Part shown: positions 11,509 through 26,400 of the stretch, piece after piece
Numbering within the stretch: the first letter of the stretch is position 1
Layout of the letters: the number at the start of each line of letters is the position of its first letter
NCBI GenBank assembly: GCA_949130485.1
Contig: OX422194.1
Coordinates: forward strand, 3,388,641 to 3,452,640
Reading direction: 5' to 3'
Origin: Agelas oroides
Taxonomy: Eukaryota; Porifera; Demospongiae; Agelasida; Agelasidae
DNA length: 64,000 nt
The notes under the pieces: generated by a model
Database searches by the model: none
Seen by the model: only the letters and a program-made list of their open reading frames with translations
Told to the model about the DNA's origin: nothing
Program-made: the position numbers and the translations under genes

Positions 11509-14500
11509 TTAAACAGGCCAGCACGTGCTTCACATCACCTCCTCGGCGGTTAAAACGGCTTTGTCAGGTCTTTCCCGCACAGAAACACGCTTGCATGAGC
11601 TTCACAGGGCCTCCACAGTGGTGAAAACTGATTTATAGGTCTTCTCTGGCTCTTAAACAGGCGTGTACGAGCTTCACAGGACCTCTACAGTGCTGAAAAC
11701 TGTTTCCTCGATCATTCCTGGCTGTTAAACATGGATGCACGTGCTTCACAGCAACTCACCGACTTTATCAGGTCTTTCTGCACATAAGCAGGCTTGTACA
11801 AGCTTTACAGTGCCTCCACCGTGGTGAAAACTGCTTTCTAGGTCTTTCCTAGCACTTAATTAAACAGGCCTGCACGTGCTTCACAGTACCTCCTAGGCGG
11901 TTAAAACAGCTTTATAAGGTCTTTCCCGCACATAAACAGGCTTGCACAAGCTTCACAGTGTCTCCACAGAGGCAAAAAAAGCTTTCTATAGGCCTTCCTG
12001 ACACTTAAACAGGCTTGCAGGAGGTTCACTGGACCTCTCGGGAGGTTAAAGCCGCTTTGTCAGACCTTTCACGCTCATAAACAGGCTTGAACGAGCATTA
12101 CTGGAGCTCCACAGTGATGAAAACTTCTTCCTAGTTCTCTCCTGACACTTAAACAGGCTTGCACGAGCTTCACCGGACTTCTCGGGAGGTTAAAACCGCT
12201 TTGTGAGACCTTTCACGCTCATAAACAAGCTTGCACGAACATTACAGGAGCTCCACAGTGGTGAAAACTACGTTCTAGATATTTCCTAACACTTAAGTAT
12301 ACTTGTACGAGCTTCACAGGACCTCTTGTGAGGTTAAAACCGCTTTGTGAGACATTTCACGCACATAAACAGGATTGCACGAGCATTAAAGGACTTCCGC
12401 AGTGGTGAAAACAGCTTTCTAGTTCTTTCCTAGTACTTAAACAGGCCTGCACGAGTTTCACAGTGCTTCCATAGTGGTAAAAACTGCTTTCTAGGTCTTT
12501 ACTGGCACTTAAACCGGCCTGCACTTGCATCACTTCACCTCCTCGGCAGTAAAAACGGGTTTATCAGATCTTTCTCGCATACACACAGGCTTACACGAGC
12601 TTCACCATGCATCCACAGTGGTGAAAACTGCTTTCACCATCTCTACTTGCTCTTAAACAGGCCTGCACGTGCTTGATAGCATCTGCACGGCGGATTAAAC
12701 AGCTTTCAAGACCTTTCCCGCATTTAAACAGGCTTGCACGAGCATCACAGGACGTCCACAGTGGGTAAAAACTGCTCTCACTAGATTTCCTGGCACTTAA
12801 ACAGAGCTGCACGTGCTTCACAGCACCTCCTCGGCGGTTAAAACGAGCTTCACATGTCCTCCAGAGTGGTAAAATTGCTTTCTAGGTCTTTTCTGGCTCT
12901 CAAACCGGCTTGCACGACCTTCACAGGACCTCCCCAGTGGTAAAAACTGCTTTCTCGATCACTCCTGGCAGTTAAACAGCTAAGCACGTGCTTCACAGCA
13001 CCTCCTCGGCGGTTAGAACAGCTTTATCAGGTCTTTCGCGCACATTCACAGGCTTGCACGAGCTTCACAGGGTCTCCACAGTTTGGAAAACTGCTTTCTA
13101 GGTCTTTCCTGGCTCTTAAACCGGCTTGCACGAGCTTCACAGGACCTCCACAGTGGCGAAAACTGCTTTCTCGATCATTCCTGGCAGTTAAACAGGCCTT
13201 CACGTGCTTCACAGCACCTCCTCGGCGGCTAAAACGGCTTTATCAGGTCTTTCGCGCACATTCACAGGATTGCACGAGCTTTACAGTGCCTCCACAGTGG
13301 TGAAAACTGATTTCTAGGTCTTTCCTGGTACTTAATTAAACAGGTCTTCACGTGCTTCACAGCACCTCCTATAGGCGGTTAAAACGGCTTTATAAGGTCT
13401 TTCCCGCACATAAACAGGCTTGCACAAGCTTCACAGTGCCTCAACAGAGGTAAATACAGCTTTCTAGGTCTTTCCTGTCACTTAAACAGGCTTGCACGAG
13501 CTTCAAAGGACCTCTCAGGAGGTTAGAACGTCTTTGTCAGACCTTTCACGCTCATAAACCGGCTTGCACGAGCATTATAGGAGTTCCACAGTGGTAAAAA
13601 CTGCGTTCTAGATCTTTCCTAACACTTAAATAGACTTGCACGAGCTTCACAGGACTTCTCGGCAGGTTAAAACCGCTTTGTGAGACCTTTCACGCACATG
13701 AACAGGCTTGCACGAGTTTCACAGTGCCTCCACAGAGGTAAAAACAGCTTTCTAGGTCTTCCCTCACACTTTAACAGGATTGCACGAGCTTCACAGGACT
13801 TCCACAGTGGTGAAAACTGCTTTCTCGATCTTTACTGGTACTTAAACAGGCCTGCACACGTGCTTCGCATCACCCCCTCGGCGGTTAAAAGGGCTTTATC
13901 AGGTCTTTCCCGCACATACACAGGCTAACACGAGCTTCACCGTGCATCCACAGTGGTGAAAACTGCTTTCACGATCTTTCCAGCACTTAAACAGGCCTGC
14001 ATGTGCTTCATAGCATCTGCACTGCGGATTAAACAGCTTTTTCAGACCTTTGCTGCATCTAAACAGGCTTGCACGAGCATCACAGGACGTCCACAGTGGT
14101 GAAAACTACTTTCTCTAGACTTCTGGGCACTTAAACAAGGCTGCAAGTACTCCACAGCACCTCCTCAGCGGTTAAAACGGCTTTGTCGGGTCTTTCCCCC
14201 ACATACCCACGCTTGCACGAGCTACACATGGCCTCCACAGTAGTAAAAATTGAATTACCAGGCTGTTAAACAGGCTTGCACGAGCTTCACTGGACTTCCA
14301 CAGTGGTGAAAACTGCTTTCTAGATCTTTCCTGACACTTAAACAGGCTTGCACGAGCTTCACAGCCACTCTCGGGATATTAAAACCGCTTTGTGAGACTT
14401 TTCACGCTCGTGAACAGCCTTGCACGACAATTACAGGAGCTCTACTGTGGTGAAAACTGCTTTCTAGGTCTTTCCTGACACTTTAACAGGCTTGTACGAG

Positions 14501-17500
14501 CTTCACAGTACCTGCCGGGAGGTTAAAACCGCATGGTCAGACCGTTCACGCTCATAAACAGGCTTGCACGAGCATTACAAGACCTCCACTGTGGTGAAAA
14601 CTTCGTTCTAGTTCTTTCCTAACACTTAAATAGACTTGCACGAGGTTCGCAGGACCTCTCGTTAGGTTAAACCCGCTTTGTGAGACCTTTCACGCTCATA
14701 AACATGCTTGTACGAGTTTAACAGGGCCTCCAGAGTGGTAAAAATTGCTTTCTAGTACTTTCCTGGGTGTTAAACAGACTTGCACGGGCTTCACGGGACC
14801 TCCACAGTGGTGAAAACTGCTTTCTCGATCAATCGTGGCAGTCATACAGGGATGCACGCGCTTCTCAGCACCTCATCGGCGGTTAAAACGATTTTATCAG
14901 GTCTTTTTGCACATAAACAGGCTTGCACGATCTTCACAGGGACCCCACAGTGGTGAAAACTGATTTCTAGGTCTTTCCTGGCAGTTAAACAGGCCTTCAC
15001 GTGCTTCACAACACCTCCTCGGCTGCTAAAACGGCTTTATCAGGTCTTTCTGCACATAAACAGGGTTGCACGAGCTTTACAGTGCCTCCACAGTGGTGAA
15101 AACTGATTTCTAGGTCTTTCCTGGTACTTAATTAAACAGGTCTTCACGTGCTTCACAGCACCTCCTATAGGCTGTTAAAACGGCTTTATAAGGTCTTTCC
15201 CGCACATAAACAGGCTTGCACAAGCTTCACAGTGCCTCCACAGAGGTAAAAACAGCTTTCTAGGTCTTTCCTGTCACTTAAACAGGCTTGCACGAGCTTC
15301 AAAGGACCTCTCAGGAGGTTAAAACAGCTTTGTCAGACCTTTCACGCTCATAAACAGGCTTGCACGAGCATTATAGGAGTTCCACAGTGGTAAAAACTGC
15401 GTTCTAGATCTTTCCTAACACTTAAATAGACTTGCACGAGCTTCACAGGACTTCTCGGCAGGTTAAAACCGCTTTGTGAGACCTTTCACGCTCATAAACA
15501 GGCTTGCACGAGCATTACAGGAGTGCCACAGTGGTGAAAACTGCGTTCTAGATATTTCCTAACACTTAAATATACTTGCACGAGCTTCACAGGACCTCTT
15601 GTGAGGTTAAAACCGTTTTGTGAGACCTTTCACGCACATAAACAGGATTGCACGAGCATTAAAGGACCTCCACAGTGGTGAAAATAGCTTTCTAGTTCTT
15701 TCCTAGTACATAAACAGGCGTGCACGAGTTTCACAGGACTTCCGCAGTGGTGAAAACGGTTTTCTAAGTCTTTCCTAGCACTTAAACAGGACTGCACGCG
15801 CTTCGCAGCGCCCCTCGGAGGTTAAAACGGCTTTGTCAGGTCCTTCCCGCAGATAAACTCTGTTGCACTAGCTTCACAGGGCCTACACAGCAGTGAAAAC
15901 TACTCACTAGGCATTTCGTGGCCATTAAACAGAGTTGCACGAGCTTCACTGGACTTCCACAGTGGTTTCTAGGTCTTTCCTGACACTTAAACAGGCTTGA
16001 ACGAGCTTCACAGGACCTCTCGGGAGGTTAAAAGCGCTTTGTCAGACCTTTTACAACAGGCTTGTATGAGCATTACAGGACCGCCACAGAGGTGAAAACT
16101 GCGTTCTAGATCTTTCCTAACACTTAAATAGATTTACGCGAACTTCAAGGACCTCGCGTCAGGTTAAAACCGCTTTGTTAGACCTTTCACGCACATAAAC
16201 AGGCTTGCACCAGCATTACAGGATTTCCAGGGTGGAGAAAATGCGTTCTAGATCTTTCCTGACATTTAAATAGACCTGCAGGAGCTTCACAAAACCTCTC
16301 GGGAGGTTAAAACCGCTTAGAGAGACCTTTCGCGCACGTAAACAGGCTTGCACGAGCTTCACAGGTCCTCCAGAGTGGTAAAAACTGCTTTCTCGATCAT
16401 TGCTGGTAGTTAAACAGATAAGCACGTGCTTCACATCACCTCCTCGGCGGTTAAAACGGCTTTATCAGGTCTTTCGCGCACATTCACAGGCTTGCACGAG
16501 CTTCGCAGGGCCGGAAAACTGCTTTCTAGGTCTTTGCTGACACTTGAACAGGCTTGCACAAGCTTCACAGGACCTCTCAGGAAGTTAAAACCGCTTTGTC
16601 AGACCTTTCAAGCACATAAACAACCTTGCACATCCATCACAGTACCTCCAGAGGTGAAAACAGCTTTCTAGTTCTTTCCTTGCACATAAACAGGTTTGGA
16701 CGAGCTTCACAGGACTTACACAGTGGTGAAAACTGCTTTCTCGACCTTTACTGGCACTTAAACAGGCCTGCACACGTGTTTCGCATCACCCCCTCGGCGG
16801 TTAAAACGGCTTTATCAGGTCTTTCCTGCACATACACAGTCTAACACGAGCTTCACCGTGCATCCACAGTGGTGAAAACTGCTTTCACGATCTTTCCAGC
16901 ACTTAAACAGGCCTGCACGTGCTTCATAGCATCTGCACGGCTGATTAAACAGCTTTTTCAGACCTTTCCCGCATCTAAACAGGCTTGCACGAACATCACA
17001 GGACGTCCACAGTGGTGAAAACCGATTTATAGGTCTTTCCTGGCTCTTAAACAGGCTTGCACGAGCTTCACAGGACCTCCACAGCGGTGAACACTGCTTT
17101 CTCGATCATTCCTGGCAGTTAAACAGGGATGCACGTACTTCACAGCACCTCGTAGGCAGGTCTTTCTGCACATAAACTGGCTTGCACGAGCTTCACAGGG
17201 CCTCCACAGTGGTGAAAACTGATTTATAGGTCTTCTCTGGCTGTTAAACAGGCTTGCACGATCTTCACAGGACTTCCACAGTGGTGAAAACTGCTTTCTT
17301 GATCATTCCTGCCTGTTAAACAGGGATGAACGTGCTTCACAGCACCTCCACGACGGTGAAAACGGCTTTGTCAGGTCTTTCTCGCGTTGACAGAGCTTCA
17401 CAGTGCCTCCAACGTGGTGAAAACTGCTTTCTAGGTCTTTCCTGGCACTTAATTAAACAGGCCTGCACGTGCTTCACAGCACCTCCTAACCGGTTAAAAC

Positions 17501-20500
17501 GGCTTTATAAGGTCTTTCCCGCACATAAACAGGCTTGCACAAGCTTCAGAGTGCCTCCACAGAGGTAAAAAAAGCTTGCTTGGTTGATCTTTCCTGACAC
17601 TTAAACAGGTTTGCACGAGCTTCGCAGGACCTCTCGGGAGGTTAAAACCGCTTTGTCAGACCTTTCGCGCTCATAAACAGGCTTGCACGAGCATTACAGA
17701 AGCTCCACAGTGATGAACACTGCGTTCTAGATCTTTCCGAACATTTAAATAGACTTGCACGAGCTTCACAGGACTTCTCGGGAGGTTAAAACCGCTTTGT
17801 GAGACCTTTCACGCCCATAAACAGGCTTGCACGAGCATTACAGGGTCTCCAAGGTGGTCAAAAGTACTTTCTAGGTCTATCCAGTCTCTTAAACAAGCTT
17901 TCGTGTGTTTCACTGGAGTTTCACAGTGGTGAAAACTGCTTTCCACATCTTTCCCGGCTCTTAAACAGGCTTGCACGAGCATCACAGGTCCTCCGCAGTG
18001 GTGAAAACTCTTTTCTAAGTCTTTCCTGGCAGTTAAACAGGTCTGCACGTGCTTCCCAGCGCCCCTCGGCGATTAAAACGGCTTTGTCAGGTCTTTCTCG
18101 CATATAAACACGCTTGCACGAGCTTCACAGGGCCTCCACAGTGGTGAAAACTGCTCTCTAGGCTTTTCCTGGCTCTTAAACAAGCTTGCACGAGCTTCAC
18201 AGGACCTCCTAGAAGGTTAAAACCGCATGGTCAGACCATTCACGCTCATAAACAGGCTTGCACGGGCTTCACAGGGCCTCCACAGAAGTGAAAACTGCTC
18301 TCTAGTTCTTTCCTGGTCCTAAAATAGGCTTGCACGAGCTTCACACGCCTTCTCTGGAGGTTTAAACGCTTTATGAGACCTTTCACGCACATAAACAGGC
18401 TGGCACAAGTATTGCAGTACTTCCATTGTGGTGAAACGAGCTTTCTAGTTCTTTCTTGGTACTTAAACAGGCTTGGACAGGCTTCATAGTGCTTCCACAG
18501 TAGTGAAAACTGCTTTCTCGATCTTTCCTGACACTTAAACAAGCTTGCACGAGCTTCACAGGACCTCTCGGGAGGTTAAAACCGCTTTGTGAGACCTTTC
18601 ACGCACATAAACAGGATAGCACGAGCATTAAAGGACCTCCACAGTGGTGAAAACAGCTTTCTAGTTCTTTCCTAGTACATAAACAGGCGTGCACGAGTTT
18701 CATAGGGCTTCCACAGTGGTGAAAACTGCTTTCACCATCACTCCTTGCTCTTAAAAAGGTCTGCACGTGGTTCATAGCATCTGCACGGCGGATTAAACAG
18801 TTTTTGAAGACCTTTCCCGCATTTAAACAGGCTTGCACGAGCATTACAGGGCGTCCACAGTGGTAAAAACTGCTTTCTCTAGATTTTCTGGCACTTAAAC
18901 AGAACTGCACGTGCTTCACAGCACCTCCTCGGCGGTTAAAACGGGCTTTGTCAGGTCTTGCCCGCACATAAACACGCTTGCATGAGCTTCACAGGGACTC
19001 CACAGTAGTGAAAACTGATTTCTAGGTCTTCCCTGGTTTTAAACACGCTTGCATGAGCTTCACAAGGCCTCCACAGTGGTGAAAACTGATTTCTAGGTCT
19101 CCCCTGGCTCTTAAACAGGCTTGCTCGAGCTCCACAGGACCTCCACAGTGGTGAAAACTGCTTTGTCGATCATCCCTGGCAGTTAAACAGGGATGCACGT
19201 GCTTCACAGCACCTCCTCGGCGGGTAAAACGACTTTATAAGGTCTTTCTGCACATAAACAGAATTGCACGAGCTTCACAGGTACTCCACAGTGGTGAAAA
19301 CAGCTTTCTAGTTCTTTCCTAGTACTTAAACAGGCGTGCACGGGTTTCATAGGACTTCCTCAGTGGTGAAAACTGTTTTCTAAGTCTTTCCTGGCACTTA
19401 AACAGGCCTGCACGTGGTTCGCAGCGCCTCTCGGCGGTTAAAACGGCTTTGTCAGGTCTTTCCTGCACATAAACACTCTTGCACGAGCTTCACAGGGCCT
19501 ACATAGCGGTGAAAACTGTCCTCTATGCTTTTCCTGGTTCTTAAACAAGCTTGCACGAGCTTCACTGGACTTCCACAGTGGTGAAAACTGCTTTCTAGGT
19601 CTTTCATGACACTTAAACAGGCTTGCACGAGCTTAACAGGACCTCTCGGGAGGTTAAAACCGCTTTGTGAGACCTTTCACGCACATAAACAGGATTGCAC
19701 GAGCATTAAAAGACCTCCACAGAGGTGTAAACAGCTTTCTAGTTCTTTCCTAGTACTTAAACAGGCGTGAATGAGTTTCACAGGGCTTCCACAGTGGTGA
19801 AAACTGCTTTCTAGGTCTTCACTGGCACTTAAACCGGGAAGCACGTGCATCACTTCACCTCCTCGGCGGTAAAAACGGCTTTATCAGGTCTTTCTCGCAT
19901 ATTGACAGGCTTACACGAGCTTCACCATGCATCCACTGTGGTGAAAACTGCTTTCACCATCTCTCCTTACTCCTAAAATGGCCTGCACGTGCTTGATAGC
20001 ATCTGCACGGCGGATTAAACAGCTTTTCAAGACCTTGCCCGCATTAAAACAGGCTTGCAGGAGCATCACAGGACGTCCACAGAGGTAAAAAATGCTTTCT
20101 CGATCATTCCTGGCAGTTAAACAAGGATGCACGTGCTTCACAGCACCTCCTCGGCGGCTAAAACGACTTTATAAGGTCTTTCTGCACATAAACAGGTTTG
20201 CATGAACTTCACAGGGACTCCACAGTGGTGAAAACTGCTTTTTAGTTCTTTCCTAGTACTAAAACAGGCGTGCACGGGTTTCATAGGACTTCCTCAGTGG
20301 TGAAAACTGTTTTCTAAGTCTTTCCTGGCACTTAAACAGGCCTGCACGTGGTTCGCAGCGCCTCTCGGCGGTTAAAACGGCTTTGTCAGGTCTTTCCTGC
20401 ACATAATCACTCTTGCACGAGCTTCACAGGGCCTACACAGCGGTGAAAACTGTCCTCTATGCTTTTCCTGGCTCTTAAACCAGCTTGCACGAGCAGATTT

Positions 20501-23500
20501 CCTGGCACTTAAACAGAGCCGCACGTGCTTCACAGCACCCCCTCGGCGGTTGAAACGGCTTTGTCAGGTCTTTTCCGCACATAAACACCCTTGCACGAGC
20601 TTCACAGGGACTACACAGCGGTGAAAACTGTTCTCTATGCTTTACCTGGCTCTTAAACCAGCTTGCACGAGCTTCACTGGACTGCCACAGTAGTTAAAAC
20701 TGCTTTCTAGGTCTTTCCTGACACTTAAACAGGCTTGCACGAGCTTCACAGGACCTCTCGGGAGGTTAAAATGCTTTGTGAGACCTTTCACGCACATAAA
20801 CAGGATTGCACGAGCATTAAAGGACCTCCACAGTGGTGAAAACAGCTTTCCAGTTCTTTCCTAGTACTTAAACAGGCGTGCACGAGTTTCACAGGGCTTC
20901 CACAGTGGTGAAAACTGCTTTCTAGGTCTTTACTCGCACTTAAACCGCCCAGCACGTGCATCACTTCACCCCCTCGGCGGTAGAAACGACTTTATCAGGT
21001 CTTTCTCGCAGATTGACAGGCTTACAGGAGCTTCACAATGCATCCACAGTGGTGAAAACTGCTTTCACCATCTCTCCTTGCTCTTAAAAAGGCCTGCACG
21101 TGCTTCATAGCATCTGCACGGCGGATTAAACAGCTTTTCAAGACCTTTCCCGCATTTAAACAGGCTTGCAGGAGCATCACAGGACGGCCACAGTGGTAAA
21201 AACTGCTTTCTCTAGATTTCCTGCTACTTAAACAGAGCTGCTCGTGCTTCACAGCACCTCCTCGGCGGTTAAACGGCTTTGTCAGGTTTTTCCCGCACAT
21301 AAAGACGCTTGCATGAGCTTCACAGGGCCTCCACAGTGGTGAAAACTGATTTCTATGTCTTTCCTGGCTCTTAAACAGGCTTGCACGAGCTCCACAGGAC
21401 CTCCACAGTGGTGAAAACTGCTTTCTCGATCATTCCTGGGAGTTAAACAGGGATGCACGTGCTTCACAGCACGTCCTCGGCGGTAAAATTGGCTTTATCA
21501 GGTCTTTCTCGCATATATAGGCTTCACCATGTATCCACAGTGGTGAAAACTGCTTTCACCATCTCACCTCGCTCTTAAAAAGGTCTGCACGTGCTTCACA
21601 GCATCTGCACGGCGGATTAAACAGTTTTTCAAGTCCTTTCCCACATTTAAACAGGCTTGCACGAGCATCATAGGGCGTCCACAGTGGTAAAAACTGCTTT
21701 CTCTAGATTTCCTGGCACTTAAACCGAGCTGCACGTGCTTCACAGCACCTCCTCGGCGGTTAAAACGGCTTTGTCAGGTCTTCCCCGCACATAAACACGC
21801 TTGCATGAGCTTCACAGGGACTGCACAGTGGTGAAAACTGATTTCTAGGTCTTCCCTGGCTCTTAAACACGCTTGCATGAGCTTCACAAGGCCTCTACAG
21901 TTGTGAAAACTGATTTCTAGCTCTTCCATGGCTCTTAAAACAGGCTTGCTCGAGCTCCACAGGACCTCCACAGTGGTGAAAACTGCTTTCTCGAACATTC
22001 TTGGTAGTGAAACAAGGATGCACGTGCTTCACAGCACCTCCTCGGCGGGTAAAACGACTTTATAAGGTCTTACTGCACATGAACAGACTTGCACGAGCTT
22101 CACAGGTACACCACAGTGGTGAAAACAGCTTTCTAGTTCTTTCCTAGTACTTGAACAGGTGTGCACGAGTTTCATAGGACTTCCGCAGTGGTCAAAACTG
22201 TTTTCTAAGCCTTTCTGGCACTTAAACAGGCCTGCACGTGGTTCGCAGCGCCTCTCGGCGGTTAAAACGGCTTTATCAGGTCTTTCCTGCACATAAACAC
22301 TCTTGCACGAGCTTCACAGGGCCTACACAGCGGTGAAAACTGCTCTCTATGCTTTTCCTGGCTCTTAAATCAGCTTGCACGAGCTTCACTGGACTTCCAC
22401 AGTGGTGAAAACTGCTTTCTAGGTCTTTCCTGACACTTAAACAGGCTTGCACGAGCTTCACAGGACCTCTCGGGAGGTTGAAACCGCTTTGTGAGACCTT
22501 TCACGCACATAAACAGTATTCCACGAGCATTAAAGGACCTCCACAGTGGTGAAAACAGCTTTCTAGTTGTTTCCTAGTACTTAAACAGATGTGCACGAGC
22601 TTCACAGCGCCTACACAGTGGTGAAAACTGATTTCTAGGTCTTTCCTGCATGGCTCTTAAACAGGCTTGCACGAGCTTCACAGGACCTCCACAGTGGTGA
22701 AAACTGATTTCTAGGTCTTCCCTGGCTCTTAAACACGCTTGCATGAGCTTCAAAAGGCCTCCACAGTGGTGAAAACTGATTTCTAGCTCTTCCATGACTC
22801 TTAAACAGGGTTGCTCGAGCTCCACAGGACCTCCACAGTGGTGAAAACTGCTTTGTCGATCATTCCTGGCAGTTAAACAGGGATGCACGTGCTTCACAGC
22901 ACCTCCTCGGCGGGTAAAACGACTTTATAAGGTCTTTCTGCACATAAACTGACTTGCACGAGCTTCACAGGTACTCCACAGTGGTGAAAACTGCTTTCTA
23001 GTTCTTTCCTAGTACTTAAACCGGCGTGCACGGGTTTCATAGGACTTCCTCAGCGGTGAAAACTGTTTTCTAAGTCTTTCCTGGCATTTAAACAGGCCTG
23101 CACGTGGTTCGCAGCGCATCTCGGCGGTTAAAACGGCTTTGTCAGGTCTTTCCTGCACATAAACACTCTTGCACGAGCTTCACAGGGCCTACACAGCGGT
23201 GAAAACTGTCCTCTATGCTTTTCCTGGTTCTTAAACCAGCTTGCACGAGCTTCACTGGACTTCCACAGTGGTGAAAACTGCTTTCTAGGTCTTTCATGAC
23301 ACTTAAACAGGCTTGCACGAGCTTAACAGGACCTCTCGGGAGGTTAAAACCGCTTTGTGAGACCTTTCACGCACATAAACAGGATTGCACGAGCATTAAA
23401 GGACCGCCACAGTGGAGAAAACAGCTTTCTAGTTCTTTCTTAGTACTTAAACAAGCGTGCACGAGTTTCACAGGGCTTCCACAGTGGTGAAAACTGCTTT

Positions 23501-25841
23501 CTAGGTCTTTACTGGCACCTAAACCGCCAAGTACGTGCATCACTTCACCTCCTCGGCGGTAAAAACGGCTTTATCAGGTCTTTCTCGCGTATTGACAGGC
23601 TTACACGAGCTTCACCATGCATCCACTGTGGTGAAAACTGCTTTCACCATCTCTCCTTGCTCTTGAAATGGCCTACACGCGCTTCATAGCATCTGCACGG
23701 CGGATTAAACAGCTTTTAAAGACCTTTCCCGCATTTAGACAGGCTTGCAGGAGCATCACAGGACGTCCACAGTGGTAAAAACTGCTTTCTCTAGATTTCC
23801 TGCTACTTAAACAGAGCTGCACGTGCTTCACAGCACCTCGGCGATTAAAACGGCTTTGTCAGGTTTTTCCCGTACATAAACACGCTTGCATGAGCTTCAC
23901 AGGGCCTCCACAGTGTTGAAAACTGATTTCTAGGTCTTCCGTGGCTCTTAAACACGCTTGCATGAGCTTCACAGGGCCTCCACAGTGGTGAAAACTGATT
24001 TCTAGGTCTTCCCTGGCTCTTAAACAGGCTTGCACGAGCTCCACAGGACCTCCACAGTGGTGAAAACTGATTTCTAGGCTTTTCCTGGCTCATAATCAGG
24101 CTTGCACGAGCTCCACAGTACCTCCACAGTGGTGAAAACTGCTTTCTCGATCATTCCTGGCAGTTAAACAGGGATGCACGTGCTTCACAGCACCTCCTCG
24201 GCTGTTAAAACGAATTTATCAGGTCTTTCCCGCACATACACACGCTTGCACGGGCTTCACAGGGCCTCCACAGTAGTGAAAACTGCTCTCTAGTTCTGTC
24301 CTGGTACCTAAATAGTCTTGCACGAGTTTCACAGGACATCCACAGTGGTGAAAACTGCTTTCTACATCTTTCCTAACACTTAAATAGGCTTGCACGAGCT
24401 TCACACGCCTTCTCTGGAGGTTGAAAGCGCTTTATGAGACCTTTCACGCACATAAACAGGCTGGCACAAGTATTACAGTACTTCCATTGTGGTGAAACCA
24501 GCTTTCTAGTTCTTTCTTGGTACTTAAACAGGCTTGGACGGGCATCACAGAGCTTCCACAGTGGTGAAAACTGCTTTCTCGATCTTTACTGGCACTTAAT
24601 CAGGCCAGCACGTGCTTCACATCACCTCCTCGGCGGTTAAAACGGCTTTATCAGGTCTTTCCCGCACATACACAGGCTTACACGAGCTTTACCGTGCCTC
24701 CACAGTGGTTAAGACTGCTTTCACGATCTTTCCTGGCACTTAAACAGGCCTGCACGTGCTTCATAGCATCTGCACGTCGGATAAAACAGCTTTTTCAGAC
24801 CTTTCCTGCATTTAAACAGGCTTGCACGAGCATCACAGGGCCTCCACAGTGGTGAAAACTGCTTTCTAGGCTTTTTCCTGGCTCTTGAACAAGCTTGCAC
24901 GAGCTTCACTGGACTTCCACAGTGGTGAAAACTGCTTTCTAGGTCTTTCCTAACACTTAAACAGGCTTGCACGAGCTTCACAGGACCTCTCGGGAGGTTA
25001 AAACCGCTTTGTCAGACCTTTCACGCTGATAAACAGGCTTGCGCATGAGTATTACAGGACCGCCACTTTGGTGAAAACTGCGTTCTAGATCTTTCCTAAC
25101 ACTTAAATAGACTTACGTGAGCTTCACGGACCTCGCGTGAGGTTAAAACCGCGTGAGGTTAAAACCGCTTTGTTAGGCCTTTCACGCACATAAACAGGCT
25201 TGCACCAGCATTACAGGACTTCCAGAGTGGAGAAAAATGCGTTCTAGATCTTTGCTGACACTTAAATTGACCTGCACGAGCTTCACAAAACCTCTCGGGA
25301 GGTTAAAACCGCTTTGTGAGAGCTTTCACGCACATAAGCAGGCTTGCACGAGCTTCACATGTACTCCAGAGTGGTAAAATTGCTTTCTAGGTCTTTCCTG
25401 GCTCTCAAACAGGCTTGCACGAGCATCACAGGACCTCCACAGTGGTAAAAACTGCTTTCTCGATCATTCCTGGCAGTTAAAGAGATAAGCACGTGCTTCA
25501 CAGCACCTCCTCTGCGATTAAAACGGCTTTATCAGGTCTTTCGCGCACATTCACAGGCTTGCACGAGCTTCACAAGGCCTCCACAGTTGTGAAAAGTGCT
25601 TTCTATGTCTTTCCTGACACTTTAACAGGCTTGCACAAGCTTCACAGGACCTCTCGGGAAGTTAAAACAGCTTTGTCAGACTTTTCACGCACATAAACAA
25701 CCTTGCACATGCATCACAGTACTTCCACAGAGGTGAAAACAGCTTTCTAGTTCTTTCCTGGTACTTAAACAGGTTTGGACGAGCTTCATATGACATCCAC
25801 AGTGGTGAAAACTGCTTTCTCGATGTTTACTGGCACTTAAA
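11509..25841. repeat. 72-bp satellite array, block 3
   Basis: About 14.3 kb of monomers. Higher-order copies are visible: the segment around 19260-19560 recurs near 20200-20480 (offset about 934 bp, close to 13 monomers) and at 22970-23250 (offset about 3,690 bp). TTAATTAA replaces TTAA in monomer tails at 11856, 13332, 15128 and 17449. TGCATG replaces TG at 22647-22652. A 16-bp tandem duplication lies at 25135-25166. A monomer with a 10-bp deletion lies at about 16508. No gene is seen. Confidence 0.95.
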
Positions 25842-26400
25842 CATATCAGAAAGTTAGCGGACATTAGCCCAATTAATACACCACTTTCTCACCAATTAGA
25901 ATCTTATAACTCATTATATTTTTGGCCATAAAATGATTTTGAGTGCTCAATTCTAAAAAGCTACCCTGGAACTGGAATCTATATGTTGAAATGCACATAG
26001 TCATGTATAGTTTGTGCTGCTACGTGGTGATTTAGGTCCGTCATTTTGCTGCTATATCAACTCAGAAGCCTCATAGAACAATGTATGGCAAAATTCATAA
26101 CTTGAGATGTAGATCACTGTGAAAACTACTTTAAAAAAGGTACCCTGGAGTTGAATTAGACAAGGCTTGAACTAACAAACCATCCCTACTACATCAAATT
26201 ACACAGCTGTTTAAGTCCGTCATTTTAGCATTAAAAATGGAAGGCTTATTGCTTTGAACCCATGAAAAGTTGGCAGGTGTTAGTCACACCTTCTTTGATG
26301 GTCAACTTGTGACAACTTGTGACAACAAGTGAAAATTATTACATCCTTTGATGATTTAACCGGATTGAATGTCCGTTTTTGGGCTAAACTTCTTGATATG
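25842..26400. mobile_element. ~559-bp AT-rich MITE with CATATCA ends
   Basis: Unique DNA interrupts the monomer junction CTTAAACAGGCCTGC, which is intact near 43767. The ends are imperfect inverted repeats starting CATATCA (left CATATCAGAAAGTTAGC; right complement CATATCAAGAAGTTTAGC). Boundaries are ambiguous: either the element is CATATC...GATATG with no duplication, or CA is a 2-bp target duplication. The interior holds two diverged copies of a ~180-bp unit: TACCCTGGA at 25962 and 26141, and TCCGTCATTTT about 75 bp further on in each. No coding potential is seen. The superfamily is not assigned. Confidence 0.75.

Noticed and set aside
25842..26400. Helitron
   Set aside because: The insert has inverted ATATCA-type ends at both sides and lacks a CTRR end preceded by a hairpin.
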